From: Paraspadella gotoi
Taxonomy: Eukaryota > Chaetognatha
Assembly (NCBI GenBank): GCA_051294375.1
Contig: CM119265.1
Location: forward strand, 13,384,124-13,448,123
Length of the DNA stretch: 64,000 nucleotides
Direction: 5' to 3'
The notes under the pieces were generated by a model. It was given only the letters and a program-made list of their open reading frames with translations. It was not told where the DNA came from and made no database searches. Positions 11,155 through 22,727 of this stretch are shown piece by piece (within the stretch, counting starts at the first letter, position 1; each line of letters starts with the position of its first letter). The position numbers and the translations under genes were made by a program.

Positions 11155-13070
11155 TTAACCCAGCATGAGGGCCTTGAATTCATCGTAGTCGACCCAGCCG
11201 GATCCATCGGAGTCGATTTCCGAGATCATGTCGTTGAGATCCTGGTCGGTCAGAGTCTACGAGGGAGATGGGAGGGGGAGGAAGGACGAATGAGTTAAAA
11301 TTACCATTTAGCGACGACTCATTTCACAATATCTCACAATCCCGCCCACTCACGTCGTCCAACTTCTGCAGAATCTCCTTGATGACGTCTGTGTGAATCT
11401 CTCCCTTGCCCTCTTTGTCCAAGACTCTGAAGGCTTCCTTGACTTCGACCTCCTCTTGCGCCTCCTTCGTCTTTGTGCGCATCAACTCCATGAACTCGTC
11501 AATGTCCACGGAACCGCCTGCAGAGTGAGGAGGATTAATCGAAGGATCGAGGAGCTCTATAACTAGCGTCAGAGTCGACCAAATTATTACTCTTCAATAT
11601 AATCAATTCGTTTCATCACTATAACAATGCATCTATCAACCAATCGATCAATCATTCTCACCAATTTGTGGCACTCAATTAATCAACTAATAAAATGAGG
11701 TCAACCAACTCGATGATCTTTCAAACTTATCATTAGTCAATCAATCAGTTAACCAATTAATCAATACCTTTTAAAGCCTTCGGGGCAAGCACGCTCAAAC
11801 TTATTATCGTATCAATCAGTTCATTCTCCGATCGAGTTGTCAGTCATCAATTGAAATCCAACTCACCGCCGTCGGCGTCGACCAACTTGATGCACTCCTC
11901 CAACTCTTCGTCGTTGAGCTTGTGACCCAACATCTTCATGACGGTGCCCAGTTCCGAGGTGGGGATCTCTCCCTGGCCTGATCGAGGGAGGGTAGAGCCA
12001 ATTTATTTTCAAACTTTAGGCAGGAATAAAAAAAAAAACTTAAATGAAATCTATCCAACAGATAAATTTCATTGCTTTATTAATTTTTTATATTTTGTAA
12101 TTTACTTTTTATTGATATTCTTATTTCTTTTTCTCATTCTTATTTTAATCTTATCTTTTTCTTATTCGTTTTCTTATTTATTTTATTTTTATTTTTTATT
12201 TTACATTTTTCATTTTTTTGCATCATTTTTCCGATTTTTTGTTGTTGTTTATTCAGCATTATTCAATATCCATTTATTACTATTATTCTTAACTCACCGG
12301 CAGCGTCGAACTTCTTGAAGGCATCCCTGAAGTCGGCCACCTGAAGACAAGCAAACCCAAATTCTTGATTTATAATATCCAAGAATGTATTTAAAACAAA
12401 TTACAAAAAATTCAACGCACTTTAGTAAAATCAGGGTCGAGAGAAAAATAAGTACCTCTCCACCCACAGGAAAAGCTTAAATCAAGAACAGGGTAAATTG
12501 GGATAAAAATTTTTCACGCGGGTCCGTCGTGTACCTGTCTGTCGTGTACCTGGTCGTCTGTCGTGTACCTCTCTCTCGTGTATCTGTCTGTCGTCTGTCG
12601 TGTACCTGGTCGTCTGTCGTGATACCTCTCTCTTCGGTGTATTCTGTCTTGTGCTCTGTCGTTGTACACATGGTCGTTCTGTCGTGTGACCTGTCCCCTG
12701 TGCGTGTACCTTAATCGTTTAGCATGCTTGTACTGTATCCACTGTCCTGTCGTGTACCTAATCGTCTGTCGTATACCCTGTCTGTCGTGTACCTTCGTCT
12801 GTCGTGTACCTCTCTCTCGTGTATCTGTCTGTCGTCTGTCGTGTACCTGTCTGTACCCCTGTCGGTCGTGTACCTGTCGTCATGTGCGTGTACCTGTAAC
12901 TGCGTTCCTGTCGTTCCTTGCTGTAGTGTCGTGTACCTTGAATCGTCTGTCGTGTACCTGTACCTGTCGTTACCTTGGTCCGTCCTATCGTGTACCTGGT
13001 CGTCGCTGAGCTGAAAGTTATCCTCCTCCTCCTCGTCCTCTTCCTCTTCGTGCGAGGGATCGTCGGGCAT
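11155..13070 (-). CDS. troponin-C-like EF-hand calcium-binding protein
   Basis: Five exons (12996-13070, 12298-12340, 11867-11977, 11354-11517, 11155-11256) splice in frame into 164 aa. An acidic leader (MPDDPSH, then a run of Glu/Asp) precedes four EF hands. Loop 1 ([12 protein letters not shown]) lacks normal calcium ligands. Loop 2 ([12 protein letters not shown]) and loop 4 ([12 protein letters not shown]) are complete. Loop 3 ([12 protein letters not shown]) lacks the final Glu. Sites 2 and 4 active with 1 and 3 degenerate is the usual arthropod-type troponin C pattern, and [21 protein letters not shown] matches invertebrate troponin C rather than calmodulin. It should bind calcium in the thin-filament troponin complex of muscle. 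The acidic extension is longer than in typical invertebrate troponin C. No frame break. Confidence 0.88.
12500..12995 (-). repeat. minisatellite of splice-donor-like units
   Basis: Tandem degenerate units of roughly 10-20 bp; on the + strand they read GTCGTGTACCTGTCT, on the gene's strand AGGTACACGACAG. The array starts exactly at the donor of the EF-hand gene's first exon (CAG|GTACACGA) and fills much of intron 1. Each unit therefore repeats an AG|GTA donor-like string. Confidence 0.85.
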
Positions 13071-13117
13071 GTTGAGGTTTTGGTTTCGAAGGAGGAAAGA
13101 AAAACTGGAGGAAAGGA

Positions 13118-13225
13118 GAAAAGAAAAAAAAATGATTAAGCGACGATAAGAAATTGGTAAAATAAATATNNNNNNNNNNNAAAAAAATAATTAAGCGACG
13201 ATAAGAAATTGGTAAAATAAATATA
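13118..13225. repeat. duplicated flanks around a short N gap
   Basis: The sequence TTAAGCGACGATAAGAAATT and the following GGTAAAATAAATAT occur on both sides of 11 Ns (13170-13180). As at 4.26 kb, this looks like an unmerged contig overlap. Confidence 0.85.
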
Positions 13226-15015
13226 ATAATTCTTCGTTCATTCAATAAACAAGCTGCTTATACGTATATATGTAGATATATTTAATCCGCGCGAAAGCCC
13301 GAGCTTATTTAACGTCATTCGTAGCTATGTTTTTAAATTTTTTTTGTTTTTCCGTGTGGTTTTTTATGTTTTTCCATTATTATTTTTTTTCTAATTTAAT
13401 TTTTTTTTCTTCGTGAATAGACAAAACGTCAATGAAATTGTGCATCGTAATAATTTAAACTTGTTTATTTTTTCATTTTCTTTTATAAAAAAAAAATAAT
13501 AATTCACCTTTAGTTTTGATTTTGTTCTTGACTCCGGGTGAATTTCGAGTGGGAGTCGCTGGCGCGGAGCCGCTATTAAATGAGATCAAAGAGGATGAGG
13601 AGAGGGAGGGAGGCGAAGGACAAACCCGCCAGGGGAAACAAACGCAAGGCAACAAAAAAAGTTAATAAATCACGGGGAAAATTAACCATCGGGAAGGGCT
13701 TCAAATGAGGAGACGATTGAGAAAAAACCACCGACCATTTAGTATTTATATCCACGAAAAAGAGTCGTTACTTCAGCAAAGATATACCATTTATCCGAGT
13801 AAAAGTCAAAATTTAAACCGCGAAATAATATTTTATTCAGACCAGCCGCGGATGAACTTCGAATAAAAATATATGTGTCTTTTTCTCCTTCGATCGAGAG
13901 TTACCTTCGCGGGTTTATCGCTCTCCTAAGACCCCAACCCACCGATGGTCTCCTGTCCCACCTTCGCTGGCCCCTCCGCCCCCAAACGACTCCCCATCCA
14001 CAGGCCAGGGTCGTCGAGCCGGCTGCTATATTTCGATTTCCGCAACGAGACTAGAAAATCCAAAATTATCTTTTTCGACGAAAACAAAAAAAAGCTTTTT
14101 TCGTCGACTGCGGCAAAAATCGGTGATCGCGCGGATGGGGGGGGGGAGAGGCACGTGAGCTTGGATGTTCATCACGTGATCGTTGATCGAGGATGGTGAG
14201 ATGAAAAGAAATGAGCGATTGTGACAAATATTAGACTTATTTGTTTTGTTTTTTGTTTTGGATCTAGTGATATTTTTTTTATAAGTAGAAAAAATTGGGT
14301 AAGATCAATAATAGTTATATTAAATCGTTTTTTCATCGTTCGAAGTGACGAATTGTTCCCAGATCAGACGACACTTTGCAGCATAAAACCGCAGGAAACT
14401 GCAATAAGAACCAAGAAAGAGAAAGAAGGCAAAAGACGTCTTCGGCTGTAGTACATGAGGCTAAAAACAATATTTTCTCTCTCTTCTAATAACATGAAGT
14501 CGCTTCGAACAGATTTTCATGGACAAATTGACTGAAAAATTGACCTTAAGAATCCTAAATCCTGCTGCATATTTTTAGTTCATTATCCTTGCATTCATTC
14601 GCTCATGGGTAATCATTTATCATTGAAAATCATTCTCTCTCTCTCTCTCTCTCTTGCGCGTCTTCTCTCATCCTCTCTCGTGCGTCTCTCCTCTGCGTGG
14701 CTCCGTCTCGTCTCTTGCTCCTCATCCTGCTCATCTCCTCGTCTGCTTCTGTCTCTGTCTATGTCTTCTCTCTGGGCTCATCTCTCGAAGGCCTGCTGAC
14801 GGCCATTTATTTTGGCTTGTTACGTAATAACGTATTTCATCTTTCTCGCTCTAACGTACCTGATATTTCCTGTGCACTAAACGTAATAGTCGAAAAGGCT
14901 TTTCTGTCATATCTTAACCCTATGCTTTAAAGTCTCCTAGTCATTAAGCCCAGTACGCCCTCTTGCGTCAACCGAATGGTTTTTTTTTTGCTAAGCCTCA
15001 CAATATCCCAAGACG

Positions 15016-15058
<43 letters not shown>

Positions 15059-15154
15059 TAACTCCCGGATGTAAACAAACGTCAACGACGTTTGATCTTC
15101 GTCCTCGTCGACGTCGTCGTAGTCCGCAATACGCGAAATAGAATCTAAATTTAA

Positions 15155-15195
<41 letters not shown>

Positions 15196-17620
15196 GAAGA
15201 GAAAGTCTCCTATGAAGCAAATCAGTGATGGGTGAAAACTTTTTTATACGTTGAGTCGTTAAAAATCTTTTTTTTTCGCGGCAAAAACTTGTTTTAAAAC
15301 GTTCTCAGTTGCTGTAATCACAAACGTAATATTTTCGCATACAAACAATTAGTCATAGCAAAAATGTATGATATATAAATTACAATCGTTTCGGCTGATG
15401 ACAACTGATTCAAGGATGCAAAATTCATTCTAATGATGGCGAATAGAGAGGATTAAGTCCAACAACGACGACGACGACGACGACGACGACAACCTCCCAA
15501 ATCGAAATTCATTTTTTACGCGAGTCGCCTGCCAAAGCCACGGTGCACGTTTGGTTACGCGTCGCTTTGATCCAAATGGATTTATTTTCCATTTCGCGCC
15601 ATCAGACTTTTCCGCTTTGGCTGCCGAATTCTTCCAGACGAAATTTTGAACCGAGATTTTAAAAATAACGTCTAAATATTTATTCAAAATTCACGATCAA
15701 AATCCATAAAACGATCGATGAAACTCCCAGGAAATCAATCAATTAGTCGTGAAATAAATCACAAAATTAAAACTTTAAAAGTTATTTAGTCCCAAAAAGT
15801 CAGACCGGTTTTACAACTCATGCTGTCGCAAAATGCACAGTGAGGCACACTGGAAAAAAAAAGTAGCCGAGATAGGATAATGAGAGTGCGCACCCTAAAT
15901 TAACCCTTGAAAAAAAGTCATAATTGATGATTTCAGAAAATGAGTAAGAGGTCAAGAGAGGCAGTCCTCTTTTAGCTCATCTCAGTTACTTGCCGAAAAA
16001 AAAGTGCTTTAAGAAAAAAGTAATGAAGACAGTCATAATACTTAAGGGCTCGAACTACGTGATGATTTCAAAAACTTTCCGACGAGCATTAGAAGGGTTG
16101 TTTTGGCTGGCATCTAGGAAAAAAGCGCAGGCTCGTAAAGTTCATTACAAGAACCGTTAAGAGAAATGCTACTGAAGAGTAAAAATGCTTCACGAAAGTT
16201 TAAATAATTTAAAAACAAAGGCGCCATCTAGTTTTTTTTTTAAATTCTTCAAGTCTTAATTGAGCCCCATTTTTTAGTTAAAGCAAATGCCCATTGTGCC
16301 ATTGTACTGTCTTTTTCTTTATTTAAATATTTCCACAATGCGTAGGTAATTTTCAAGGTAGTTTTCACCGCCGTTAATTTCTATTCTTCCTTTCGCTTTT
16401 TTTTTTTGCCGTAATTAAAACATGGCAACAAGAGCCGACATTTTCTCTTGAGTTATTGCGCCATTTTCTCGTTATAATTAGCTCCGTTCGTTTTTTCCGA
16501 ACTGTTTTAGTTTTTTTATACGGAAAAGACAAGAGTTTTTTAAACTCTAAATAAAAAGTGATACAAATATATACAAGCGTCATAATGACTATAACGTTTG
16601 TGGAATATATGAGAAAGAGTTTATTTTTATTTTTGAAGTTTTTTGTAGCGGTTCATAACTTTATATTTAAAACATGGAAACTAATATGAACGAAGAAAGT
16701 GAAACACATTACAATACACATACATCAGAGCTATCAGAACTTGCCAAAAATTTAAAGTTTTTGACGTAATATAAAGGTTTGTTATTTCGTAACAATCGTA
16801 ACAATCCATTACCCTATTTTTTACAAAATTAAAAAATTAAAAAATAATTACAGGAAATGCTGCCAACTTTTTAAAAATGCAGAAAAACTGAAAAATTAGG
16901 GTATTTCTTTCATATCTTGAATTGCATTAATGATTCATATAGTTTTAATTTGACAATACCTGGCTTCTTTTTTCATCTTCCCAACTAAATTCTGGTGTTC
17001 AAAAGAAGCGGACTCATAATATGCGTCAACACCGCCTAGGGCGCTAATTTTTTTGCAGGATTCATGTCTCAGGGTGCAAAAGACCTGAAGTTTATGCGAT
17101 AAATTCGGGAAGGGAAATAACAGATGGAGAGGGAGTGAGAGGAGAAAGAGAAAGAGGAGGAAGGAGTAAAGGAACCGAGAAACCTATTCTCATGGGAAAG
17201 CTTTATTTGTGATGATGAAATTCAATCATTAATTTCTCAAAAAAACAAAAAAAAATCGAATATCAAAGAAAATTCGATTTTCTACTTATTACTTTTAATT
17301 TAGTATAACACAAAAAAAACATTTTATTGCGCTTTTGTTACACAAAGTTTTTTTTAGGGGACCACCCACCCTCAGCCTTTCTCACGCCTCGAGATCGGTG
17401 ATCAAGATGAAATGAAAAAAAAAATCGCATGGGAAAAGTGCAGCTGCAAACAAACAAGAAGTCTTTTGAGAAAAGTTCAATTTGTCGAAAAGTCGCAATG
17501 TCAAAAAACTTGCGGGGGCAAAAACTCGGTATACAAACAAAAAGTTTTTTTTTTTCTGACATAAAAGAAACAAAAAGTAAGTAAGAGAAGCTATAAAATC
17601 GTGACAGTTTAAAAATATTG
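13226..17620. other. intergenic region, no gene recognised
   Basis: Mostly AT-rich. Contains CT microsatellites at about 14635-14655, 15015-15053 and 15157-15192, a short (CGA)n run near 15466-15488, and CT-biased pseudo-ORFs. Near 16858 the words TGCTGCCAAC and ATATCTT resemble the outer arm of the foldback element at 31.6 kb, so a relic may be present. GC-richer patches at 13.5-14.2 kb and 15.5-15.65 kb gave no recognisable protein. Confidence 0.5.
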
Positions 17621-17644
17621 TTTGAAAAATGAATGTAGAAAACC

Positions 17645-18110
17645 TTGTTTCGATTTTTCCATGTTTTTTCTATTCTCTTCTCCGCTGCTCTCTTCTCTTT
17701 TCTTTTCTTTTCTTTTCTTTTCTTTTTTTTTCTTCTTCTCTCGTGTCTTCTCTTCTCTACTCTCTTCTCTTCTCTTCTCTTCTCTTCTCTTTTCTCTTCT
17801 CTTCTCTCTCTCTTCTCTTTCTCATTCTCTCTTCTTCTTCTCTTCTCTTCCGATTTTCTCATTTGCATTTCATAAATTAAACGCAATTGATTTTAACCGT
17901 AGCACAGTAATATTGCGAAATGGGAATTAGTATTTCACCAGCTGTTTCTCTTCGGCCTTCTTCCTCTTCTCTTCTCTTTCTCTCTTCTTCTCTTCTCTTC
18001 TCTCTTCTCGTTCTTCTTCGGTCTTCTCTTCTTCTTGCTCTTCCGATTTTCTCATTGGCGAATTTCATAAATTAAATCAATTGGTGATTTTACCGTACAC
18101 AGTATATTTC
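17645..18110. repeat. imperfect direct duplication of a CT-rich block
   Basis: A TTCTCTTCT-rich tract followed by CCGATTTTCTCATT and CATAAATTAAA then an AAT(T)GATTTTA/CCGTA part occurs at about 17690-17910 and again at about 17945-18110. The pair lies directly upstream of the protease gene. Either a local duplication or an assembly repeat. Confidence 0.7.
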
Positions 18111-18159
18111 GAATATTGATTAACATAGTTTGAAATTGACACCAAGCTTAAAGGTCGGG

Positions 18160-20594
18160 ATGTTTCAACTCTATTTCTACCTGACGGTTTTATTGGCTGG
18201 GGCGGTAACAGCGGCCCCAAATCGAAATACCAGGTTAGTCGGTTTTTTTCCCCAGTTGTTAATAATTTTTCCTGCTCATTCTCGTGCACTCGCGAAACCC
18301 TAAGCGCTGCCGTCAACGGCCGCAATTGCGGTTACACCCGCTACGGAACGGCGAGCGATAAAATAGTCGGAGGGCACAACGTTCGACCCAACGAATTTCC
18401 GTGGCTCGTGTCCCTGTGGATGGATTATCCCAAGTATCAGGTCAAGAGCAAGAGTTTCGTCAAGTTCCTTTTTTTTCCCCAGCTATTATTAATTTTAAAC
18501 CTAGAGTAGCTTGTTAATTCGAAGCTACCTTCGGTCCGAAGGTACAAAATAGAATTTCTTTCGTTTAGATGTTTAATTTTAAAACGTCATTCATAGCTTA
18601 TGCTATGCTTATGTTATGGTATTTATAAAACTAACTATGCGTCTCTTTGCCCGATAACTTTTGAGAATCTAATAAATTTAGTGATAAATGTAATAGTTTT
18701 TACTGCGATTACTGTAAATAGAAAACTATCTTATATGGTACAGATCGATGCTCACCTTTGTGGCGGAACGCTGATACATCCGCGATACATACTCACCGCT
18801 GCTCACTGCACCATTGAATTTGGAGGACCAGAGTTCGAAAACCCTCAAGTTTGGAAGGTCAATTTTTACTTATTCATTCTTACTTTTTCATTAATTAAAT
18901 ATTAATCTGAATACAATGGAGAGTCTGAAGACCATTCGAGATCGAAGAGTTTCGTATTACATAAATGTATAATATTATTAATATTTAATGTTGTAAACTG
19001 TCTCACAATTGTATAAAAACAAATGAGATTTGCACAAAATGGCGTCTGTCTCTATTTGGACTTTACTCTTTGAGTAATCTGAGCGTCATTTTTACCTTTC
19101 CCAGCCTATAACTGATTTAAATCCTGAATTGAATGTAATATAAAGCGCATCCAAGGACCAATGAGAAAAAAATGTTGGTGAGGAGACGAGAAAAACAAAG
19201 CGAGAGACTGAGACAGAGAATGCCCCCCCCAAAAAAAATGAGATCAGCTCAGACTCGGTGTGCGGGGAGAGTTTGGTCAAAACTTCTCGGGTTGCAGAAG
19301 AAGGCGACAAATTTAATTTCCGATGAGTGACTTTTGTGGACACGAAGAGAGAAACTGCAAATTAAAAAGAAAAAAAAGGAAAAGAAATTGAAAAGAGGGG
19401 GAAAAAAGAAAGAAGGGTAAAATAAAGAAAAAAACAAGGTGAAAAATAAAAATAATAAATTTTCAAAAAACCCACAGGAGCTATAAATTATTAAGATAAT
19501 TATATATTATATGTATAGTTATATATATATATAGATATGATTGAATATGGTACAACAATATAGAAATTTCATTCATTTAATAAATAAGTCTATCTTGCCC
19601 CTGACTTTGGACAGGTTTTGGTGGTTTAAGCGCTCCATCACTCTTACAAGATAATGACATAGCAGGTCCCTGCATATATAATTTCGCTCAGGCTTTGATC
19701 GCCCCGCACGACCTCACCGACATTTCACCGCCGTCGAAATTCGTGAAAATCGAGAAAATCGTGACTCACGACTTCGGAATTCTCTCGAAGGAAAACGACA
19801 TCGCGATTTGGAAATTGGCCGAACCCGTCACAGTCGACGAAGACGAGTTAGTCGACGCCCCCCTCCCCCCCCCAAAAAAAAGAGTCAGACCCCGACTAAT
19901 TAGCTGTCTCTCCGTCTCTTTCTTTTTCCCCCTCCCTCGCTCACGCGCATGCACACACGCACGCACGCACACACCAAAAAGAGGAGTGACGAAGGGAGAG
20001 AAATCAAAAGTGAAAGTATTATTAGTTTGAAAAGAGAAATGACGTTGAAGAGAATAAGATGCTTCATCCTTTGGTTTTTAATTCTTTTCCTTCCATTCAG
20101 TTTATCATTCCGATGAATTTTATTTATGAAATTGGTACAACCAATATAAAAATTATCATTCATTTAATAAAGTAACTATCTTGCCCCTGACTTTGGCACA
20201 GGCTTTGGTGGTTTTAAGGCCTCCATCACTCTTACAAGATAATAACATCAGCGGTCTCAGCAAGACTGTTTCAATCAAGACTCTCTCACAAATCTCGTTA
20301 TGTTAAGTTGTTTTATAAATCATTAAAGTCTCTCTCTCTCTCTCTCTCTTCTTCTCTCTCTCTCTCCTCTTCTCTCCATTGGACGGGTCAATACGCTCTG
20401 CTCCCTGACATCGTCCCAGCTTCTTACTCGTTAGACTGTCCAAGCTGCAGTGTACCGTAGCTGGATTTGGAGCATTGAAGGAAGACGGCGCGCAGCGACA
20501 ATTTTGCAGAGGTGATGAGAAAAAAATATCATTCTGTCTCTGGCTGTGTTCTCTTTCTCTCTCTCTATCTATTTTGTTTCTCTCTATAATGAGG

Positions 20595-20676
<82 letters not shown>

Positions 20677-21364
20677 CTCTCTCTCCATCGAAAACTCAGC
20701 GATGAGGCCATCCCGGCGCTTTATTTCTTCGCTGGGGACAGTGAACTCCATTTAAACGGATTAAACCCCCGCCAAGTCGAGTGTACTAAAGCTGTCTTCG
20801 GCAACCTTAAAGGAAAAAAAAAATGAATTTCAGTATATTACTTTTTTTTACAAAATAATTACTGTAACTACTGTATTTTTTTTCCTTTACTTTTGAATTT
20901 TTAAGAAAGGACGCTGGAACTATATCGTTTCAATTTTTTTTCTTTTCGTAAAAATACAATTTTATTTATTTCTTTTATTTGATAAAAATTTAGAAATCAC
21001 ACAAAATCCGTTAAAACAATGTCCGATCTTATCCGACACGTCGACCCTTTTTACCCCACACCTCGTTCTCGATTTCGATGGAAAGTCCCAGCCCAGACAA
21101 CCCTACACAACACCCTTTCCCTCTGAACACCCTCTTACCCGCTAAGGCCGTCGAGTTGCCTCGTGAGTCTCCAGGGAAAAGTGTCGCCAGTTTTATCCTT
21201 TTGGAATTTGGAAGCCGAGGAAAATCCATGACTCCAACGTTTGTGCGGGATTCGAGGAAGGAGCGAAGGACGCCTGTCAGGTGAGATGGAAAAGGAGAGA
21301 GAGAGAGAGAGATTGTGCGGGATTCGCAGGAGAGGAGCAAAGGACGCCTGTCAGGTGAGATGAA

Positions 21365-21400
<36 letters not shown>

Positions 21401-21495
21401 AGAGAGAAGAGAGAGAGAGAGGACGAGAGAGAGGAGAGAGGAGATTGTGCGGGATTCGAGGAAGGAGCGAAGGACGTCTGTCAGTGTGAGATGAA

Positions 21496-21554
<59 letters not shown>

Positions 21555-21603
21555 GTGCGGGATTCGAGGAAGGAGCGAAGGACGTCTGTTCAGGTGAGAT
21601 GAA

Positions 21604-21648
<45 letters not shown>

Positions 21649-22290
21649 GAAAAGGGAGGAAGGAAGGAGGGAATAAAGGAAGGGAGGAATTGAAAGAGAA
21701 GGAAGGAAAAAAGGAAGGAAGGAAGGAAGGAAGGAAGGAAGGAAGGAAGGAGAGAAATGAGATGGGAAGAAGGTAAAAGAGAAAGATAGAAGGAAAAAAA
21801 TAATAAATGAAAGAGAAGAAAGAAAGGAAAAAAAGATTAAAACCAAGAAAATAAAGAAGGAAACAAAGAAAAAGAAAAATAAACAAAAACCAAAATCCAT
21901 ATAAAAAATGGTTGAAAAAACTTTTATTCTGTTTTAAACAGTATTCAACTTTTAAAATTATTTTTTGCATCGGAAATGTCTGGTAAAAAAGCAGAAGAGA
22001 AAATTTTGCTTATTACTTTTAACTGCTTTCATTAACATTTAAACTTTTATATACCAAAACGGTTTTGAAAACCGGAACTTCAACTCTTTCCAATCATCAT
22101 CCATCACCCACAGGGCGACAGCGGCGGCCCCTTCATGTGTCTCGACCCGCGAATCGGGCGCTACTTTCTCGGAGGCGTCGTGTCCTGGGGCAACGGCTGC
22201 GCCCGCGCCAAGAACCCGGGCGTCTTCACGGACCCCAGGGCCTTTCTGGGGTGGATTCGGGAGAAAGTGGCTCAGATGGAGAGCGAGTGA
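18160..22290 (+). CDS. secreted trypsin-like serine protease (S1 family)
   Basis: Exon 1 (18160-18233) encodes a signal peptide, [18 protein letters not shown]. Exon 2 (18305-18440) has a short pro-region with NCGYTRYG and the activation site [16 protein letters not shown]. Exon 3 (18744-18857) has [17 protein letters not shown] with the catalytic His. Exon 4 (19692-19846) has [13 protein letters not shown] with the catalytic Asp. Exon 5 (about 20420-20511) has [13 protein letters not shown], exon 6 (about 20700-20811) [15 protein letters not shown], exon 7 (21175-21280) [15 protein letters not shown]. Exon 8 (22114-22290) starts GDSGGPF with the catalytic Ser and ends [11 protein letters not shown]. 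Asp six residues before that Ser (DACQGDS) and VVSWGNGC predict cleavage after Lys/Arg. The catalytic core is complete, but phases around exons 5-6 do not match and exon 6 lacks a clear GT donor, suggesting small sequence errors. The natural substrate is unknown. Confidence 0.85.
19536..19656 (-). repeat. dispersed repeat family, copy B
   Basis: Same blocks as copy A in reverse order: GGTACAACAATAT, then CTATCTTGCCCCTGACTTTG, then CTCCATCACTCTTACAAGAT. It sits in the intron just before the exon carrying the catalytic Asp of the protease. Confidence 0.8.
20122..20290 (-). repeat. dispersed repeat family, copy C
   Basis: The best-preserved reverse copy: GAAATTGGTACAACCAATAT, CTATCTTGCCCCTGACTTTG, GGTGGTTTTAAGGCCTCCAT and CACTCTTACAAGATAATAAC. 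It continues into TTTCAATCAAGACTCTCTCA, which copy F also shares, so the element may be about 165 bp. Located in the next protease intron, only 470 bp from copy B. Confidence 0.8.
20575..20690 (+). repeat. (CT)n microsatellite in protease intron
   Basis: CT tract interrupted by TTCT and CCTCTT units, directly upstream of exon 6 and serving as its polypyrimidine tract. Confidence 0.85.
21230..21640 (+). repeat. tandem copies of exon 7 end plus splice donor
   Basis: The exon end that encodes [14 protein letters not shown] and its donor, TGTCAGGTGAGATG, is followed by a GA tract, and the unit then recurs three more times at about 21313, 21447 and 21554. The copies keep the TGTGCGGGATTCG start and a GTGAG-type donor; copies 3 and 4 read GTCTGT instead of GCCTGT and carry one-base insertions at the donor. 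Unit length varies with the GA tract. Confidence 0.9.
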
Positions 22291-22414
22291 AACGAGCGTG
22301 AAGAGAGGGAGTCGTCGGAAGAAGTAATTAGGAGGGAGATGGGGGGGGGGAAATTAGGCTAGAAAAACTGGCCGAGAATTGAAGAATGAAAGAAGGAAGG
22401 GAAACGGGAGAGAA

Positions 22415-22497
22415 GGACGAACGGACGAACGGACGAACGGACGGACGGAAGAACGGACGAACGGACGAACGGACGAACGGACGAACGGACGAACAAC
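22415..22497 (+). repeat. (ACGGACGA)n minisatellite
   Basis: About ten tandem 8-bp units of GGACGAAC with a few GGACGGAC and GGAAGAAC variants, about 130 bp downstream of the protease stop codon. Confidence 0.9.
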
Positions 22498-22646
22498 GAC
22501 CATAGAAATGATAAGGGACTAGGTCAGCAGGGAGAAATGAGGGGATCGTGAGTGGAATGTGGGAAAATAGTATGAGAAATTTTAACTTTCGTGGTATAAA
22601 GAAGATGGAGGGAAAAATAACGGGAAAGATTAAAACAGAGAGAGAG

Positions 22647-22691
<45 letters not shown>

Positions 22692-22695
22692 TCTC

Positions 22696-22727
<32 letters not shown>

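Noticed and set aside
17622-17930. Apparent transmembrane-like ORFs in three frames
   Set aside because: Translation of a TTCTC-rich repeat block.
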